From: Promicromonospora sp. MEB111
GTDB lineage: Bacteria; Actinomycetota; Actinomycetes; Actinomycetales; Cellulomonadaceae
Reading direction: 5' to 3'
DNA: 64,000 bases
NCBI RefSeq assembly: GCF_030209445.1
Contig: NZ_JARVSD010000009.1
Coordinates: forward strand, 1-64,000
Below the pieces are notes generated by a model. That model was given only the letters and a program-made list of their open reading frames with translations, was not told the DNA's origin and made no database searches. The first letter of the stretch is position 1; each line of letters opens with the position of its first letter. Shown one piece after another: positions 53,976 through 62,959 of this stretch. A program made the position numbers and the translations under genes.

Positions 53976-56900
53976 GTGTCCTTCGCCGCAGCACCTCGTC
54001 GCCCATCCGGCGGCGCACCCCGAGCCCGACGACGCAGTCCCCTGGGGGTGGCGGTCGTCGCGGTCGCCGTCGTCGTCGCGGCCCTGCTTCTCCTAGCGCA
54101 GTTCTGGACCGAGGTCATGTGGTTCGGGCAGCTCGGGTTCTCCCGGGTGATCTGGACCGAGTGGGGCATGCGCGGCGCGCTGTTCGCCGTCGGCTTCCTG
54201 GTCATGGCCGGGGCCGTGTTCTGGTCGTTCACCGCGGCCTACCGCTCGCGCCCCGTGTACGCGCCGAGCACCCCCGAGCAGGCCACGCTCGACCAGTACC
54301 GCGAGGCGGTCGAGCCGCTGCGCCGGGTCGTGATGATCGCGGCCCCGGTGCTGATCGGCTTCTTCGCGGGCGTCGCGGCGTCGGCGCAGTGGCGCACCGT
54401 CCTCCTGGCGTTCAACAGCGAGCCCTTCGGTGAGACGGACCCGCAGTTCGGCATGGACCTCGGGTTCTTCGTCTTCCTGCTCCCCGCGCTGCGGTTCGGT
54501 GTCGGGTTCCTCATCTCGGTGGTGGTTATCGCCGGTATCGCCGGAGTGATCACGCACTACCTGTACGGCGGGCTCCGGGTCGGCCCGGCCGCGGCCGGCG
54601 GCCCCCGCACCACCCCCGCCGCGCGCATCCACCTGGCCGTGATCGGCGCGGTGCTCCTGCTGCTGATCGGCGCCAACTACTGGCTCGACCGGTACTCGAT
54701 CCTGACCAACGCGGGCGACCGGTTCGACGGCGCCTCGTACTCCGACGTGCACGCCGTGATCCCCGCCAAGGGCATCCTCACGGTGGTCGCGATCTTCGTG
54801 GCCGCGCTGTTCATCGTCACCGCGTTCCGCGGCGACTGGCGTCTGCCCGCGATCGGCGTCGGCCTCATGGTCGTCTCCGCCATCGCGATCGGCGGCATCT
54901 ACCCCGCCGTCGTCCAGCGCTTCCAGGTGAACCCGAACGCGCAGGAGCTCGAGAGCGAGTACATCCAGCGCAACATCGACGCGACCCTGTCGGCCTTCGG
55001 CATCGACGACGTCGAGAAGGAACCGTACGACGCCACGACCGAGGCGGAGGAGGGCGCCCTGCGCTCCGACGCGGACACCGCCGCGTCGATCCGGCTCCTG
55101 GACCCGCAGATCGTCTCGCCGTCGTTCCGCCAGCTGCAGCAGAACAAGCAGTACTACAACTTCAACGACTCCCTGTCGGTCGACAAGTACGAGATCGACG
55201 GCGAGTCCCGCGACACCGTGATCGCCGTGCGGGAGCTGAACCTCGACGGCCTGGGCCAGGACCAGCGCAACTGGGTCAACGACCACACCGTGTACACGCA
55301 CGGCTACGGCGTCGTCGCCGCGTACGGCAACCAGCCGGGCCCGGACGGGCGTCCGGCCTTCTTCGAGGGCGGCATCCCGTCCCAGGGCGCGATCAGCGAC
55401 CTCGAGGGCGAGTACGAGCCGCGCATCTACTTCAGCCCGAGCACCACGACGTACTCGATCGTGGGCGCGCCCGAGGGCACCAAGGCGTGGGAGCTCGACT
55501 ACCAGGCCGACGACGCGGACGACGGCGGCCAGGTCAACACGACGTTCACCGGCGACGCCGGCCCCGACGTCGGCTCGTTCGGCAGCAAGCTGCTGTACGC
55601 GCTGAAGTTCGGCGAGGAGCAGCTGCTGTTCTCCGACCGCGTCACCAGCGAGTCGCAGATCCTCTACGACCGGGACCCGCAGCAGCGCGTCAGCAAGGTC
55701 GCGCCGTGGCTGACGCTCGACAACCGGGTCTACCCGGCGGTCGTGGACGGCCGCGTCAAGTGGATCGTCGACGCCTACACCACGAGCGACGCCGTGCCGT
55801 ACTCGACGTCGACCCCGCTCGACGAGGCGGTGGCGGACACGCTCACCACCCAGCAGGCCGGCGGCACCGTCGCGCTGCCGGAGGAGGTCAACTACATCCG
55901 GAACTCGGTGAAGGCCACGGTCGACGCCTACGACGGTTCGGTCGACCTGTACGCGTGGGACGCCGACGACCCGATCCTGAAGGCGTGGAGCAACGTCTTC
56001 CCGGGCGCGGTCAAGCCGATGGACGAGATCTCCGGCGACCTGATGAGCCACCTGCGGTACCCGGAGGACCTGTTCAAGGTGCAGCGCACCCTGCTCAGCC
56101 AGTACCACGTGACGGACTCCGCGGAGTTCTTCTCGGGCCAGGACTTCTGGAACAACCCGACGGACCCGACGTCGGAGGCGACCACCGCCCCGCTGCAGCC
56201 GCCGTACTACCTGACGCTGCAGATGCCCGGCCAGGACGAGTCCACGTTCTCGCTGACGTCGACCTTCATCCCTGGTGGTAACACCGACCGTGAGGTGCTC
56301 ACCGGGTTCCTCGCGGTGGATGCCGACGCCGGCAGTGAGGCGGGTGCCAAGTCCGAGGACTACGGGAAGCTACGCCTGCTGGAGCTGCCACGGGACACCA
56401 CCGTGCCCGGCCCCGGCCAGGTGCAGAACAACTTCGACTCGAACCCGACCATCTCCGAGCAGCTGAACATCCTGCAGATCGGCGCGTCCACGGTGCGCCG
56501 GGGCAACCAGCTCACCCTGCCGGTCGGCGGCGGTCTGCTGTACGTGCAGCCGGTCTACATCCAGTCGACCGGTGGCACGCAGTTCCCGCTGCTGCGCAAG
56601 GTGCTCGTCGCGTTCGGTGACGACATCGGGTTCGCAGACACGCTCGACGAGGCGCTGGACCAGGTGTTCGGCGGTGACTCGGGTGCCCAGGCCGGCGACG
56701 CCGGCGCGGCGGCCGAGGACGAGGCGCCCACCGCACCGCCCACGGGCGAGGGCGAGACGGGCACGGAACCCAGCCAGGAGCCCAGCCAGGAGCCGAGCGG
56801 CGAGTCCACGCCGGACAGCACCGAGGCGCCGTCGTCCGAGCTGGACGCCGCGCTGCAGGACGCCCGCCAGGCCATGGAGGACGCCAACGCCGCCCAGCGC

Positions 56901-56993
56901 GACGGCGACTGGGCCGCCTACGGCGAGGCGCAGGAGCGGCTGCAGCAGGCGCTGGAGGACGCGATCGCGGCGGAGGAGGCCCAGCAGGGCTGA
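53976..56993 (+). CDS. UPF0182 family large membrane protein
   Basis: A 1005-residue protein with seven predicted membrane helices in the first 310 residues, then a long extracytoplasmic domain (about 315-905) and a Glu/Pro/Ser-rich spacer with an Ala/Gln-rich helical tail (about 910-1005). Family landmarks include QRFQVNPNAQELESEYIQRN and PYYLTLQMPGQDE. Function unknown. The GTG at 53976 follows GAGGTAA. Homologue Rv3193c; follows the PDZ-Lon gene. Confidence 0.92.
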   Translation: MSFAAAPRRPSGGAPRARRRSPLGVAVVAVAVVVAALLLLAQFWTEVMWFGQLGFSRVIWTEWGMRGALFAVGFLVMAGAVFWSFTAAYRSRPVYAPSTPEQATLDQYREAVEPLRRVVMIAAPVLIGFFAGVAASAQWRTVLLAFNSEPFGETDPQFGMDLGFFVFLLPALRFGVGFLISVVVIAGIAGVITHYLYGGLRVGPAAAGGPRTTPAARIHLAVIGAVLLLLIGANYWLDRYSILTNAGDRFDGASYSDVHAVIPAKGILTVVAIFVAALFIVTAFRGDWRLPAIGVGLMVVSAIAIGGIYPAVVQRFQVNPNAQELESEYIQRNIDATLSAFGIDDVEKEPYDATTEAEEGALRSDADTAASIRLLDPQIVSPSFRQLQQNKQYYNFNDSLSVDKYEIDGESRDTVIAVRELNLDGLGQDQRNWVNDHTVYTHGYGVVAAYGNQPGPDGRPAFFEGGIPSQGAISDLEGEYEPRIYFSPSTTTYSIVGAPEGTKAWELDYQADDADDGGQVNTTFTGDAGPDVGSFGSKLLYALKFGEEQLLFSDRVTSESQILYDRDPQQRVSKVAPWLTLDNRVYPAVVDGRVKWIVDAYTTSDAVPYSTSTPLDEAVADTLTTQQAGGTVALPEEVNYIRNSVKATVDAYDGSVDLYAWDADDPILKAWSNVFPGAVKPMDEISGDLMSHLRYPEDLFKVQRTLLSQYHVTDSAEFFSGQDFWNNPTDPTSEATTAPLQPPYYLTLQMPGQDESTFSLTSTFIPGGNTDREVLTGFLAVDADAGSEAGAKSEDYGKLRLLELPRDTTVPGPGQVQNNFDSNPTISEQLNILQIGASTVRRGNQLTLPVGGGLLYVQPVYIQSTGGTQFPLLRKVLVAFGDDIGFADTLDEALDQVFGGDSGAQAGDAGAAAEDEAPTAPPTGEGETGTEPSQEPSQEPSGESTPDSTEAPSSELDAALQDARQAMEDANAAQRDGDWAAYGEAQERLQQALEDAIAAEEAQQG

Positions 56994-57009
56994 CGCTCCG
57001 ACGCACCCT

Positions 57010-57049
57010 GTCAGACCTGCAGGTCACTTCGGTGACCTGCAGGTCTGAC
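57010..57049. terminator. Bidirectional terminator between UPF0182 and NAS-like genes
   Basis: A perfect 18-base stem (57010-57027 with 57032-57049) capped by a TTCG tetraloop and followed by CTTT on the plus strand. It lies between convergent genes. Its left arm is 16/18 identical to that of the hairpin at 34013-34052. Confidence 0.85.
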
Positions 57050-57053
57050 TCTT

Positions 57054-57872
57054 TCAGGCGAGGCGGCGGGCCACCACCACCGAGTTGATGACGTCGTCGG
57101 TGGGGTGCACCACCTCCAGCACCTCGAACCCCGGCATGGCACCCAGGTCGACGGGCGGGTACAGCAGGGTGCGTGCCCCGCGCGCACTGCGGGCGAGCAG
57201 CAGGGCGCCGGGCCGCATCGTGTCGGCCATCCGGCGCAGGATCGCGGCCTTGGCCGACGGCGTCTCGCCCACCAGCGCCGCGAGCACCACGACGTCGTGC
57301 TCGCCGAGGCCCACGTCGGCGGCGTCGGCCTGCTCGAACCGGACCGCCGTCGAGCCGAGGCGCGCGGCGACCCGGCGCGCCAGCGCCACCGCGGTGGCGT
57401 CCCGGTCCAGGCCGACGACGGGGGCGTCGAGCGCGTCGGCGTAGCCGAGGGCGCTCAGGGGGAGCGGTCCGCTCCCGGCGACGGCGACCGACGCCGGCGT
57501 GCCGCCGCCCGCGTGGGCGATCAGCCGGGCCTCCAGGGCCGTGAGCCGGCGGTAGTTGTCGAGGTAGGGGAACGCGGCGAGCGCGGCCCGGGCGTCGGGC
57601 GCGCCGGCGATGTGCTCCGCCCACGCGTGCTCGAGCTCCGTCTCGCCGCGTGCCGAGAGGTCGCGGATGGCGTCCTTGCGGCGGTGGACCTCGGGATGCG
57701 CCAGGACGTCCCGGGCCTGCCGGTCGGGCGTCGCGAGGACCGCCTGGACCAGGTCGCCGAAGAGGGCGTTGGTGCCGGGGTCCGGGCGCAGGTGGGGCAG
57801 TGCGGCAAGCTGGTCGGTGAGGTGGACGATCCGGTCGGCGGACAGGGTGGTATCGCTCAGCTCCGTCGTCAT
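57054..57872 (-). CDS. Nicotianamine synthase-like protein
   Basis: A 272-residue protein of the nicotianamine synthase family, which condenses aminobutyrate units of S-adenosylmethionine into metal chelators. Diagnostic segments shared with plant enzymes are AAFPYLDNYRRLTALE (conserved Tyr and Glu, about 99-114), VAGSGPLPLSAL (131-142, SAM site), VVLAALVGE (195-203), RPGALLLARSARGARTLLYP (220-239) and VVHPTDDVINSVVVARR (254-270). No opine-dehydrogenase (CntM-type) gene or metallophore exporter lies beside it. The ATG at 57872 gives a normal family length; Shine-Dalgarno is lacking. Activity is inferred, not shown. Confidence 0.8.
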   Translation of the reverse strand: MTTELSDTTLSADRIVHLTDQLAALPHLRPDPGTNALFGDLVQAVLATPDRQARDVLAHPEVHRRKDAIRDLSARGETELEHAWAEHIAGAPDARAALAAFPYLDNYRRLTALEARLIAHAGGGTPASVAVAGSGPLPLSALGYADALDAPVVGLDRDATAVALARRVAARLGSTAVRFEQADAADVGLGEHDVVVLAALVGETPSAKAAILRRMADTMRPGALLLARSARGARTLLYPPVDLGAMPGFEVLEVVHPTDDVINSVVVARRLA

Positions 57873-57941
57873 GGGGACGATGGTTCCACGGCCGGATCGG
57901 TTCGACCGGCTGTGACCTGCGTCTCGACCGGGCGGCCCGGT

Positions 57942-57971
57942 TTGCACTTCGTCGCTCGGGGTGCGTAAAGT
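57942..57971 (+). promoter_or_regulatory. Promoter of initiator tRNA gene
   Basis: -35 TTGCAC (57942-57947), 18-base spacer, -10 TAAAGT (57966-57971), seven to twelve bases before the mature tRNA start. Confidence 0.6.
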
Positions 57972-57983
57972 AGGGATCACCGA

Positions 57984-58057
57984 CGCGGGGTGGAGCAGCT
58001 CGGTAGCTCGCTGGGCTCATAACCCAGAGGTCGCAGGTTCAAATCCTGCCCCCGCTA
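57984..58057 (+). tRNA. tRNA-fMet (CAT), initiator
   Basis: A 74-base tRNA without encoded CCA. The acceptor stem CGCGGGG pairs with CCCCGCT except the first pair (C1-U72), and the anticodon stem has the GGG/CCC pairs flanking CTCATAA. Unpaired 1-72 and the three G-C pairs are initiator features. Anticodon CAT at 58018-58020. The T-loop is TTCAAAT. A recombinase gene starts about 50 bases downstream, so the 3' half may be an attachment site. Confidence 0.95.
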
Positions 58058-58062
58058 CGAAA

Positions 58063-58096
58063 TCAGGCCCGGAGATCTGCGGATCTCCGGGCCTGA
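58063..58096 (+). terminator. Terminator after tRNA-fMet
   Basis: Perfect 15-base arms (58063-58077 and 58082-58096) with loop TGCG, five bases after the tRNA. Confidence 0.8.
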
Positions 58097-58110
58097 GAGG
58101 TTTGTAGAAC

Positions 58111-59177
58111 TTGAGCACCGCAACAGAAACGCAACTTTCCGTAAGTAGCGTGCGGGCGTCGTGGCCGCCCCGTAGTAGTTCGGGCAGGACGACTCTTCTC
58201 GAACCCGCCCCAATCCACGCCGGCCGCGACTACTCCGGCCTGACGGCCGTGGATGCTGCCCGTGTGGCGGCAGCGATCCCTCTGCTGAGCGCGCTCCGTC
58301 GACGCTGGTCTCGTATGCCTCGGCGTGGCGCCTCTTCGTCCGATGGTGCGCGGTCCGTGGGTTGGAGCCATTGCCTGCCGATCCGGCGACGGTGTGTGCC
58401 TACCTGGCCGAGCGGGCAGAGCGTGGTCTGGCTAACGCCACGATCACGGCGTGCTGTGCTGCGATCCGGTATGAGCACCAGCGGGCCGGCGCCCCCGACC
58501 CGATCGCAGATCCGACTGTCGCGCGGGTGCGGCGGGGCCTGCGGCGCATCCTCGGCGTCGCGCCCCGTCGGCAGGCGCGTGCGTTGCTGACCGAGGACAT
58601 CCGGTCCATGGTCGATCAGATCGACGGGCACACCGTGGCGGGTGCTCGGGACCGCGCCTTGCTCCTGCTCGGCTTCGCATCGGCTCTGCGCAGGTCTGAA
58701 CTGGCGGAGCTGGCGCTCGACGACGTCGTGTTCGTGCGAGACGGAGTACTGCTGAACATCCGGAGGTCCAAGGGCGACCCGGATGCGGAGGGGCAGGTGG
58801 TCGCGGTCGCCACAGGTGCGCACGCCGGGACCGACCCGGTGGCAGCGCTGCGTTACTGGATCGCAGTGCGCGGGACCCGGCCGGGGAACGTGTTCACCAG
58901 GGTTCGCTCGAACGGTCGCGCGACTGTCGAACGGATCAGTGGCCACACCGTCAGGTGCATCATTCGCACTCGGGCCGCAGCTGCGGGGATCGAGAGCGAA
59001 CGTGTCTCGGGGCACTCGTTACGTGCGGGGCACGCCACGGCCGCCGCGCTCGCTGGCGTCCCATTGGACAGGATCGCTGCTCAGACGCGTCACAAGGAGA
59101 TCTCTACGCTCGTCCGGCACTACATCCGTCCGTTGGACGCGATGGCAAACACGTCGAGCCGGTCGTTGGGACTGTGA
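58111..59177 (+). pseudogene. Tyrosine recombinase/integrase, frameshifted
   Basis: Two frames together give a complete integrase. Frame one starts at TTG 58111 (MSTATETQLSVSS) and ends usefully at DAARVAAAIP. The second frame continues as SAERAPSTLVSYASAWRLF and runs to 59177. One extra base in the C-run at 58278-58280 would join them into about 355 residues. The downstream part alone has only a TTG (58362) start. Catalytic residues are intact: Arg in ALRRSELAEL, His-x-x-Arg in GHSLRAGH, TRHKEIS and Tyr in RHYIRPL. Located just after tRNA-fMet, the usual site for such elements. Decay, sequencing error and frameshifted expression are all possible. Confidence 0.75.
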
Positions 59178-59221
59178 GTTTCTGAAGGGCGGATCAAGAT
59201 GCGCCTGAGCTAGGTCACCTC

Positions 59222-59259
59222 CCCTCCAGGCAGTGTCTGTCGCGCTACTGCCTGGAGGG
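59222..59259. terminator. Hairpin between integrase and SDR genes
   Basis: Perfect 13-base arms (59222-59234 and 59247-59259) lie between the convergent integrase and SDR genes. The remaining gap to 59360 holds no gene I can support. Confidence 0.7.
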
Positions 59260-59360
59260 CTTGTGGTGAAACCGCCGCACGACGTGGGCCGACTCCTACC
59301 GCGCTGTGAATGCGATCGAGCGGCCGAGAGCGCTGACCGGCAAGAGGCCAACGTCGAGCA

Positions 59361-60104
59361 TTAGATATAGAACCCCCCGGAGACTTCGATCGACTGGGCG
59401 TTGACCCAGCGGTTGTCGTCGGAGAGCAGGCTCGCGATGACGCCACCGATCTCGTCGGGTTCGCCGACCCGGCCCAGTGCTGTGGCGCCCGCCAGCTGCG
59501 CTTCGAACTCGTCGTTCAGGCCGCCGCCGAGCTCGGTGCGGATGGCGCCAGGGGCGATCGAGTTCGCCCGGATTCGGCGGTCGCCGAACTCCTTGGCCAT
59601 GTAGCGGGTCAGGACCTCGAGGCCGCCCTTGAAGCTCGCGTACGGTGCGACACCGATGGTCGCCACGCGGCTTGTTGCGCTGACAAGGTTCACGATTTGA
59701 CCGCCGTCGGCGATCAGAGGCAGCAGGGTCTGGGTGAGGAAGAACGGGCCCTTGAGGTGCACACGGAACAGGCCGTCGAACTGCTCCTCGGTAACCGTGG
59801 CGATGGGGTTGTAAAGGCCGTAACCGGCATTGTTGACCAGGTAGTCGAAGTCGGTCCGGCCCCAGGTCTCCTGCAAGGTGCCACTGACCGCTGTGGCGAA
59901 GGCCGGGAATGTGGTGGTGTCGGTCACGTCGAGCTCCACCGCTACCGCCGTGCCGCCGTCGGCGTTGATCTTGCCGACGACTTCCGCGGCCGCGTCCGGA
60001 TTGCTGTTGTAGGTGATGATGACGCCGAGGCCGCGTCGGGCGCAGGCCAGTGCTGTGGCGGCGCCGATACCGCGGCTGCCGCCGGTGATGATCACGATGT
60101 TCAT
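59361..60104 (-). CDS. SDR-family NAD(P)-dependent oxidoreductase
   Basis: A 247-residue classical short-chain dehydrogenase. Cofactor motif TGGSRGIGAAT at the N-terminus, NNAGYG, catalytic Ser in LVSATSRVAT, and Tyr/Lys in PYASFKGG. The C-terminal SIEVSGGFYI is typical of FabG-like members. Substrate unknown. It lies in the accessory segment behind the recombinase, convergent with it, and is followed upstream by the LuxR-type gene on the same strand. Confidence 0.9.
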   Translation of the reverse strand: MNIVIITGGSRGIGAATALACARRGLGVIITYNSNPDAAAEVVGKINADGGTAVAVELDVTDTTTFPAFATAVSGTLQETWGRTDFDYLVNNAGYGLYNPIATVTEEQFDGLFRVHLKGPFFLTQTLLPLIADGGQIVNLVSATSRVATIGVAPYASFKGGLEVLTRYMAKEFGDRRIRANSIAPGAIRTELGGGLNDEFEAQLAGATALGRVGEPDEIGGVIASLLSDDNRWVNAQSIEVSGGFYI

Positions 60105-60279
60105 GACCCTGAGTCTTCGGCCGCGGCGGCGACCGGAGAAGGGCGAGACTGCCTAGGAGCGGTACACCCTGGATGCGAGAACCACGCACCCGTACCGCCC
60201 CCGCACCGTGCCTAGCCGACCCTGACGAAGATCGGGGTGTACCACACCACCCTCTGGCCGATCACAACGGCCGTCCGGG

Positions 60280-61428
60280 TCAAGCTGGCGCGACGCCCGG
60301 ACCGCCGCCGAGCCGGGCTGTCAGTTCTGGACGGGAGCTGATGCCGACCTTGGTGTACACGGCCTTGACGTGGTCACGGACCGTGTGGATCGAGAGGTGG
60401 AGCCCCGTGGCGATCTCCTTGATGGAGCGACCTTCGACAAGCATCGACGTGAGCTGGGTCTCGCGTTCGGTCAGGCCGTAGAGCGCGATCAGCAGCGGCC
60501 ACATCGAGGCGCCGGTCGCGGGCTCGAGCCCGAGGACGACGGCGCCGTCGACCGTGCCGCGCAGCACCTCGGCGCGTACCGTCACCAGCTCGCCGCTCGC
60601 GGCTCGGATGCGGGAGCGTGCCGGCCGCAGGGTGCGGCCCCCGGCCGACCCCGAGGCCGACTGGCGGTCCTGGGCGCGCGCCTGGAGTGTGATCCAGCGC
60701 AGTGACGCGGGAAGTTCTTCGTCCGACGTGCGGACGCCGAGCTGTTCGAGCCAGCGCCCGCCGTCGGGCGTGAAGCCGAGCACTCGGTCGTCGCGGTCGG
60801 TGAGGACGGTGCCCGACCGTTCATCGACGGTCGCGGCGGACCACTCGCCGCTGTTGCGCACCACGGTCCGCAGCAGGTCGGTGCGCAGGGCCAGGCCGAC
60901 GTCTCGCGAGATGGCTGAGACGACGGCGACCTCATCCCGTGTGAAGTCAGGTAGGTCCGCACCGCGATACAAGCACGCGGCGCCCCACGTCCTCCCGCCG
61001 TTGCGGGCGAGCACCCGCATCTGATCGCCAGCGCCGGCCGCGCGGTAGTGACCGTCGAACTGCGCGGAGCGGGCTCGCTCGCCCGGCATGGCCAGCCCCA
61101 GTGTCGAGACGCTGCGGCTCTGCCGATCGAGCTCGTCGAGGCGGTTGACGTCGTTGGCGGCTACCTCGTACTGCAGAGCTGGGTACTCGAAAGGCCGTAG
61201 CTCCATCGGGAGCAAGGTTTCCGGGTCGGACGTCCACCAGTCGCCGCCGTCGAACTGGACCACCTTCCGCAGGCGATGTTCCACCTCGTCCAGGAGCTCC
61301 CGTGCCGCGGGTGGGCGGGCCGCGAGATCTGCGACGGTCTCGCGTAGTGCAACGACACGATGGTCATTCAGGGAGATCTGGGAGGTGACCACCTTGTCAC
61401 AGTACGAGGCCCGCGTGAGGTGCGACAT
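60280..61428 (-). CDS. LuxR-family regulator
   Basis: About 382 residues. The C-terminal LuxR helix-turn-helix is clear: LTERETQLTSMLVEGRSIKEIATGLHLSIHTVRDHVKAVY in outline (about 312-355). The N-terminal region is GAF-like (about 90-190), suggesting a small-molecule or redox signal. Start is uncertain: ATG 61428 lies inside a palindrome, while GTG 61392 is six bases after TACTGT and would be leaderless (370 residues). Divergent from the MFS exporter gene, which it probably controls. Confidence 0.82.
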   Translation of the reverse strand: MSHLTRASYCDKVVTSQISLNDHRVVALRETVADLAARPPAARELLDEVEHRLRKVVQFDGGDWWTSDPETLLPMELRPFEYPALQYEVAANDVNRLDELDRQSRSVSTLGLAMPGERARSAQFDGHYRAAGAGDQMRVLARNGGRTWGAACLYRGADLPDFTRDEVAVVSAISRDVGLALRTDLLRTVVRNSGEWSAATVDERSGTVLTDRDDRVLGFTPDGGRWLEQLGVRTSDEELPASLRWITLQARAQDRQSASGSAGGRTLRPARSRIRAASGELVTVRAEVLRGTVDGAVVLGLEPATGASMWPLLIALYGLTERETQLTSMLVEGRSIKEIATGLHLSIHTVRDHVKAVYTKVGISSRPELTARLGGGPGVAPA

Positions 61429-61471
61429 CCCCCAGGTGCGGGGGTGTTCATCACCCCCAAGGTGGGGGATG
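61426..61471. promoter_or_regulatory. Tandem G/C-run palindromes between regulator and exporter
   Basis: Two similar dyads: CATCCCCC-n6-GGGGGTG (61426-61446) and CACCCCC-n5-GGGGGATG (61452-61471), 5 bases apart; the pair is also symmetric as a whole. Position in the divergent promoter region suggests operators for the LuxR-type protein or another local regulator. Confidence 0.6.
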
Positions 61472-61504
61472 GGCTCACGGCACTGGCCCGCCCAGTCTGG
61501 AGCC

Positions 61505-62959
61505 ATGTCAACCACTTCCGCATCCGCCGGTCCGACGGCCCGCCGACCCCGTGGCGTGTCCCCGGGCCGGGGGCCGCGGGGCGCCGAGCTCCCGATACGG
61601 CCGGGCCTCTTGCTCGCCGTCCTCGCGATCACCCAACTCACCATCCAGCTCGACACGACCATCGTCACGGTCGCGCTGCCGTCGGCGCAGGCGGACCTCG
61701 GCATCTCCGACGCCGACCGGCACTGGGTCGTGACTGCCTACGCCATCACGTTCGGCGGCCTGCTGCTCCTCGGGGGCCGGGTCGGTGACTATCTGGGGCG
61801 CAAGCGCGCGTTGGTGTGGTCGCTGGTCGGGTTCGGTATCGCGTCCCTCCTGGGTGGCCTCGCGGGCAGTGCGGGCCTGCTGTATGCCGCGCGCGCACTG
61901 CAGGGCGCCTTCGGCGCCGTCCTCGCACCGGTGGTCCTCTCGCTGATCACCACGAACTTCACCGAGCCGGCCCAGCGAGCCAAGGCGTTCGCAGTATGGG
62001 GCGGGGTAGGGGGCCTGGGCGCATCGCTCGGACTGATCCTGGGCGGCGTCCTGACCGAGTACACCTCCTGGCGCTGGACCCTGCTGGTCAACGCCCCGCT
62101 GGCGATCGCTATCGCCGCCGCAGCGCTACTCGTCGTCCGGGAGTCGAAGGTCGCCGTCCGCGGCCGGCTCGACCTGCCCGGAACGGTGACGTCGACCCTC
62201 GGCGTCGCGGCGATCGTCTACGGCGCCACCCTCGCAGAGGCGTACGGCTGGGCCTCGATCCAAGCCTTGGCGCCGATTGTGGGAGGGCTACTCCTGCTGG
62301 CGGCCTTCTTCGGCATCGAGTACCGGACCAAGGACCCGCTGCTCCCGCTGTCCGTGCTTACCGACCGCGTCCGCGGCAGCGCGTTCGGAGCGACCGCGCT
62401 CCTGGCCGGCGCCATCTTCGCCAGCAACGTGCTGATCATCTACTACCTGCAGCAGGTGCGCGGCTACAACGCGCTCGAGTCCGGGCTGGCATTCTTACCC
62501 ACGACCCTCGCCGTTCTCATCTTCGCCACGGTAGGTGGGCGACTCATGCTCAGGTTCGGGCCGCGCGTCGTGATCGCGACCGGCGCGGCGTCTGGTGTCG
62601 CAGGGTTCCTGATGCTCGCTTCGGCGAGCAGCGCCACCGGGCTCGCCGTCCTGTTGCCCGCGATGGCGCTGGTCGGCGCCGCAGTCGGCTTGTCCTGGCC
62701 CGCACTGAGCGCCACAGCCCTGACCGGCGTGCCGGACGAGCACTCCGGGGCAGCGGGCGGAACGGTGAACGCTGCCCAGCAGGTCAGCGGTGCGGTGGTC
62801 ATCGCCGTGCTGAACACCGTCGCCGCCAGCGTGACGGTCGGCAGCGGCTCGCTCATGGACGGACTGTCCGTGGCCCTCCTGGTGTGCGCCGGTCTCATGG
62901 TCGCCACCGTGCTCGTCTCCCTCAACATCACCGTCCCCCGTGAAAGGACCCAGTCATGA
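61505..62959 (+). CDS. DHA2-type MFS exporter
   Basis: A 484-residue major-facilitator protein with about 14 membrane helices. Motif A is GGRVGDYLGRKRALV, and motif C is the GLGASLGLILGGVLTE segment of drug:H+ antiporters. The first helix carries TQLTIQLDTTIVTVALPS, typical of EmrB/QacA relatives. The ATG at 61505 follows TGGAG. Its last codons overlap the start of the hydrolase gene (ATGA at 62956-62959). Exported substrate unknown. Confidence 0.9.
   Translation: MSTTSASAGPTARRPRGVSPGRGPRGAELPIRPGLLLAVLAITQLTIQLDTTIVTVALPSAQADLGISDADRHWVVTAYAITFGGLLLLGGRVGDYLGRKRALVWSLVGFGIASLLGGLAGSAGLLYAARALQGAFGAVLAPVVLSLITTNFTEPAQRAKAFAVWGGVGGLGASLGLILGGVLTEYTSWRWTLLVNAPLAIAIAAAALLVVRESKVAVRGRLDLPGTVTSTLGVAAIVYGATLAEAYGWASIQALAPIVGGLLLLAAFFGIEYRTKDPLLPLSVLTDRVRGSAFGATALLAGAIFASNVLIIYYLQQVRGYNALESGLAFLPTTLAVLIFATVGGRLMLRFGPRVVIATGAASGVAGFLMLASASSATGLAVLLPAMALVGAAVGLSWPALSATALTGVPDEHSGAAGGTVNAAQQVSGAVVIAVLNTVAASVTVGSGSLMDGLSVALLVCAGLMVATVLVSLNITVPRERTQS

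Noticed and set aside
58270-58290. Programmed frameshift in the recombinase
   Set aside because: No heptameric slippery site or obvious stimulator is present; a lost C in a short run explains the data better.
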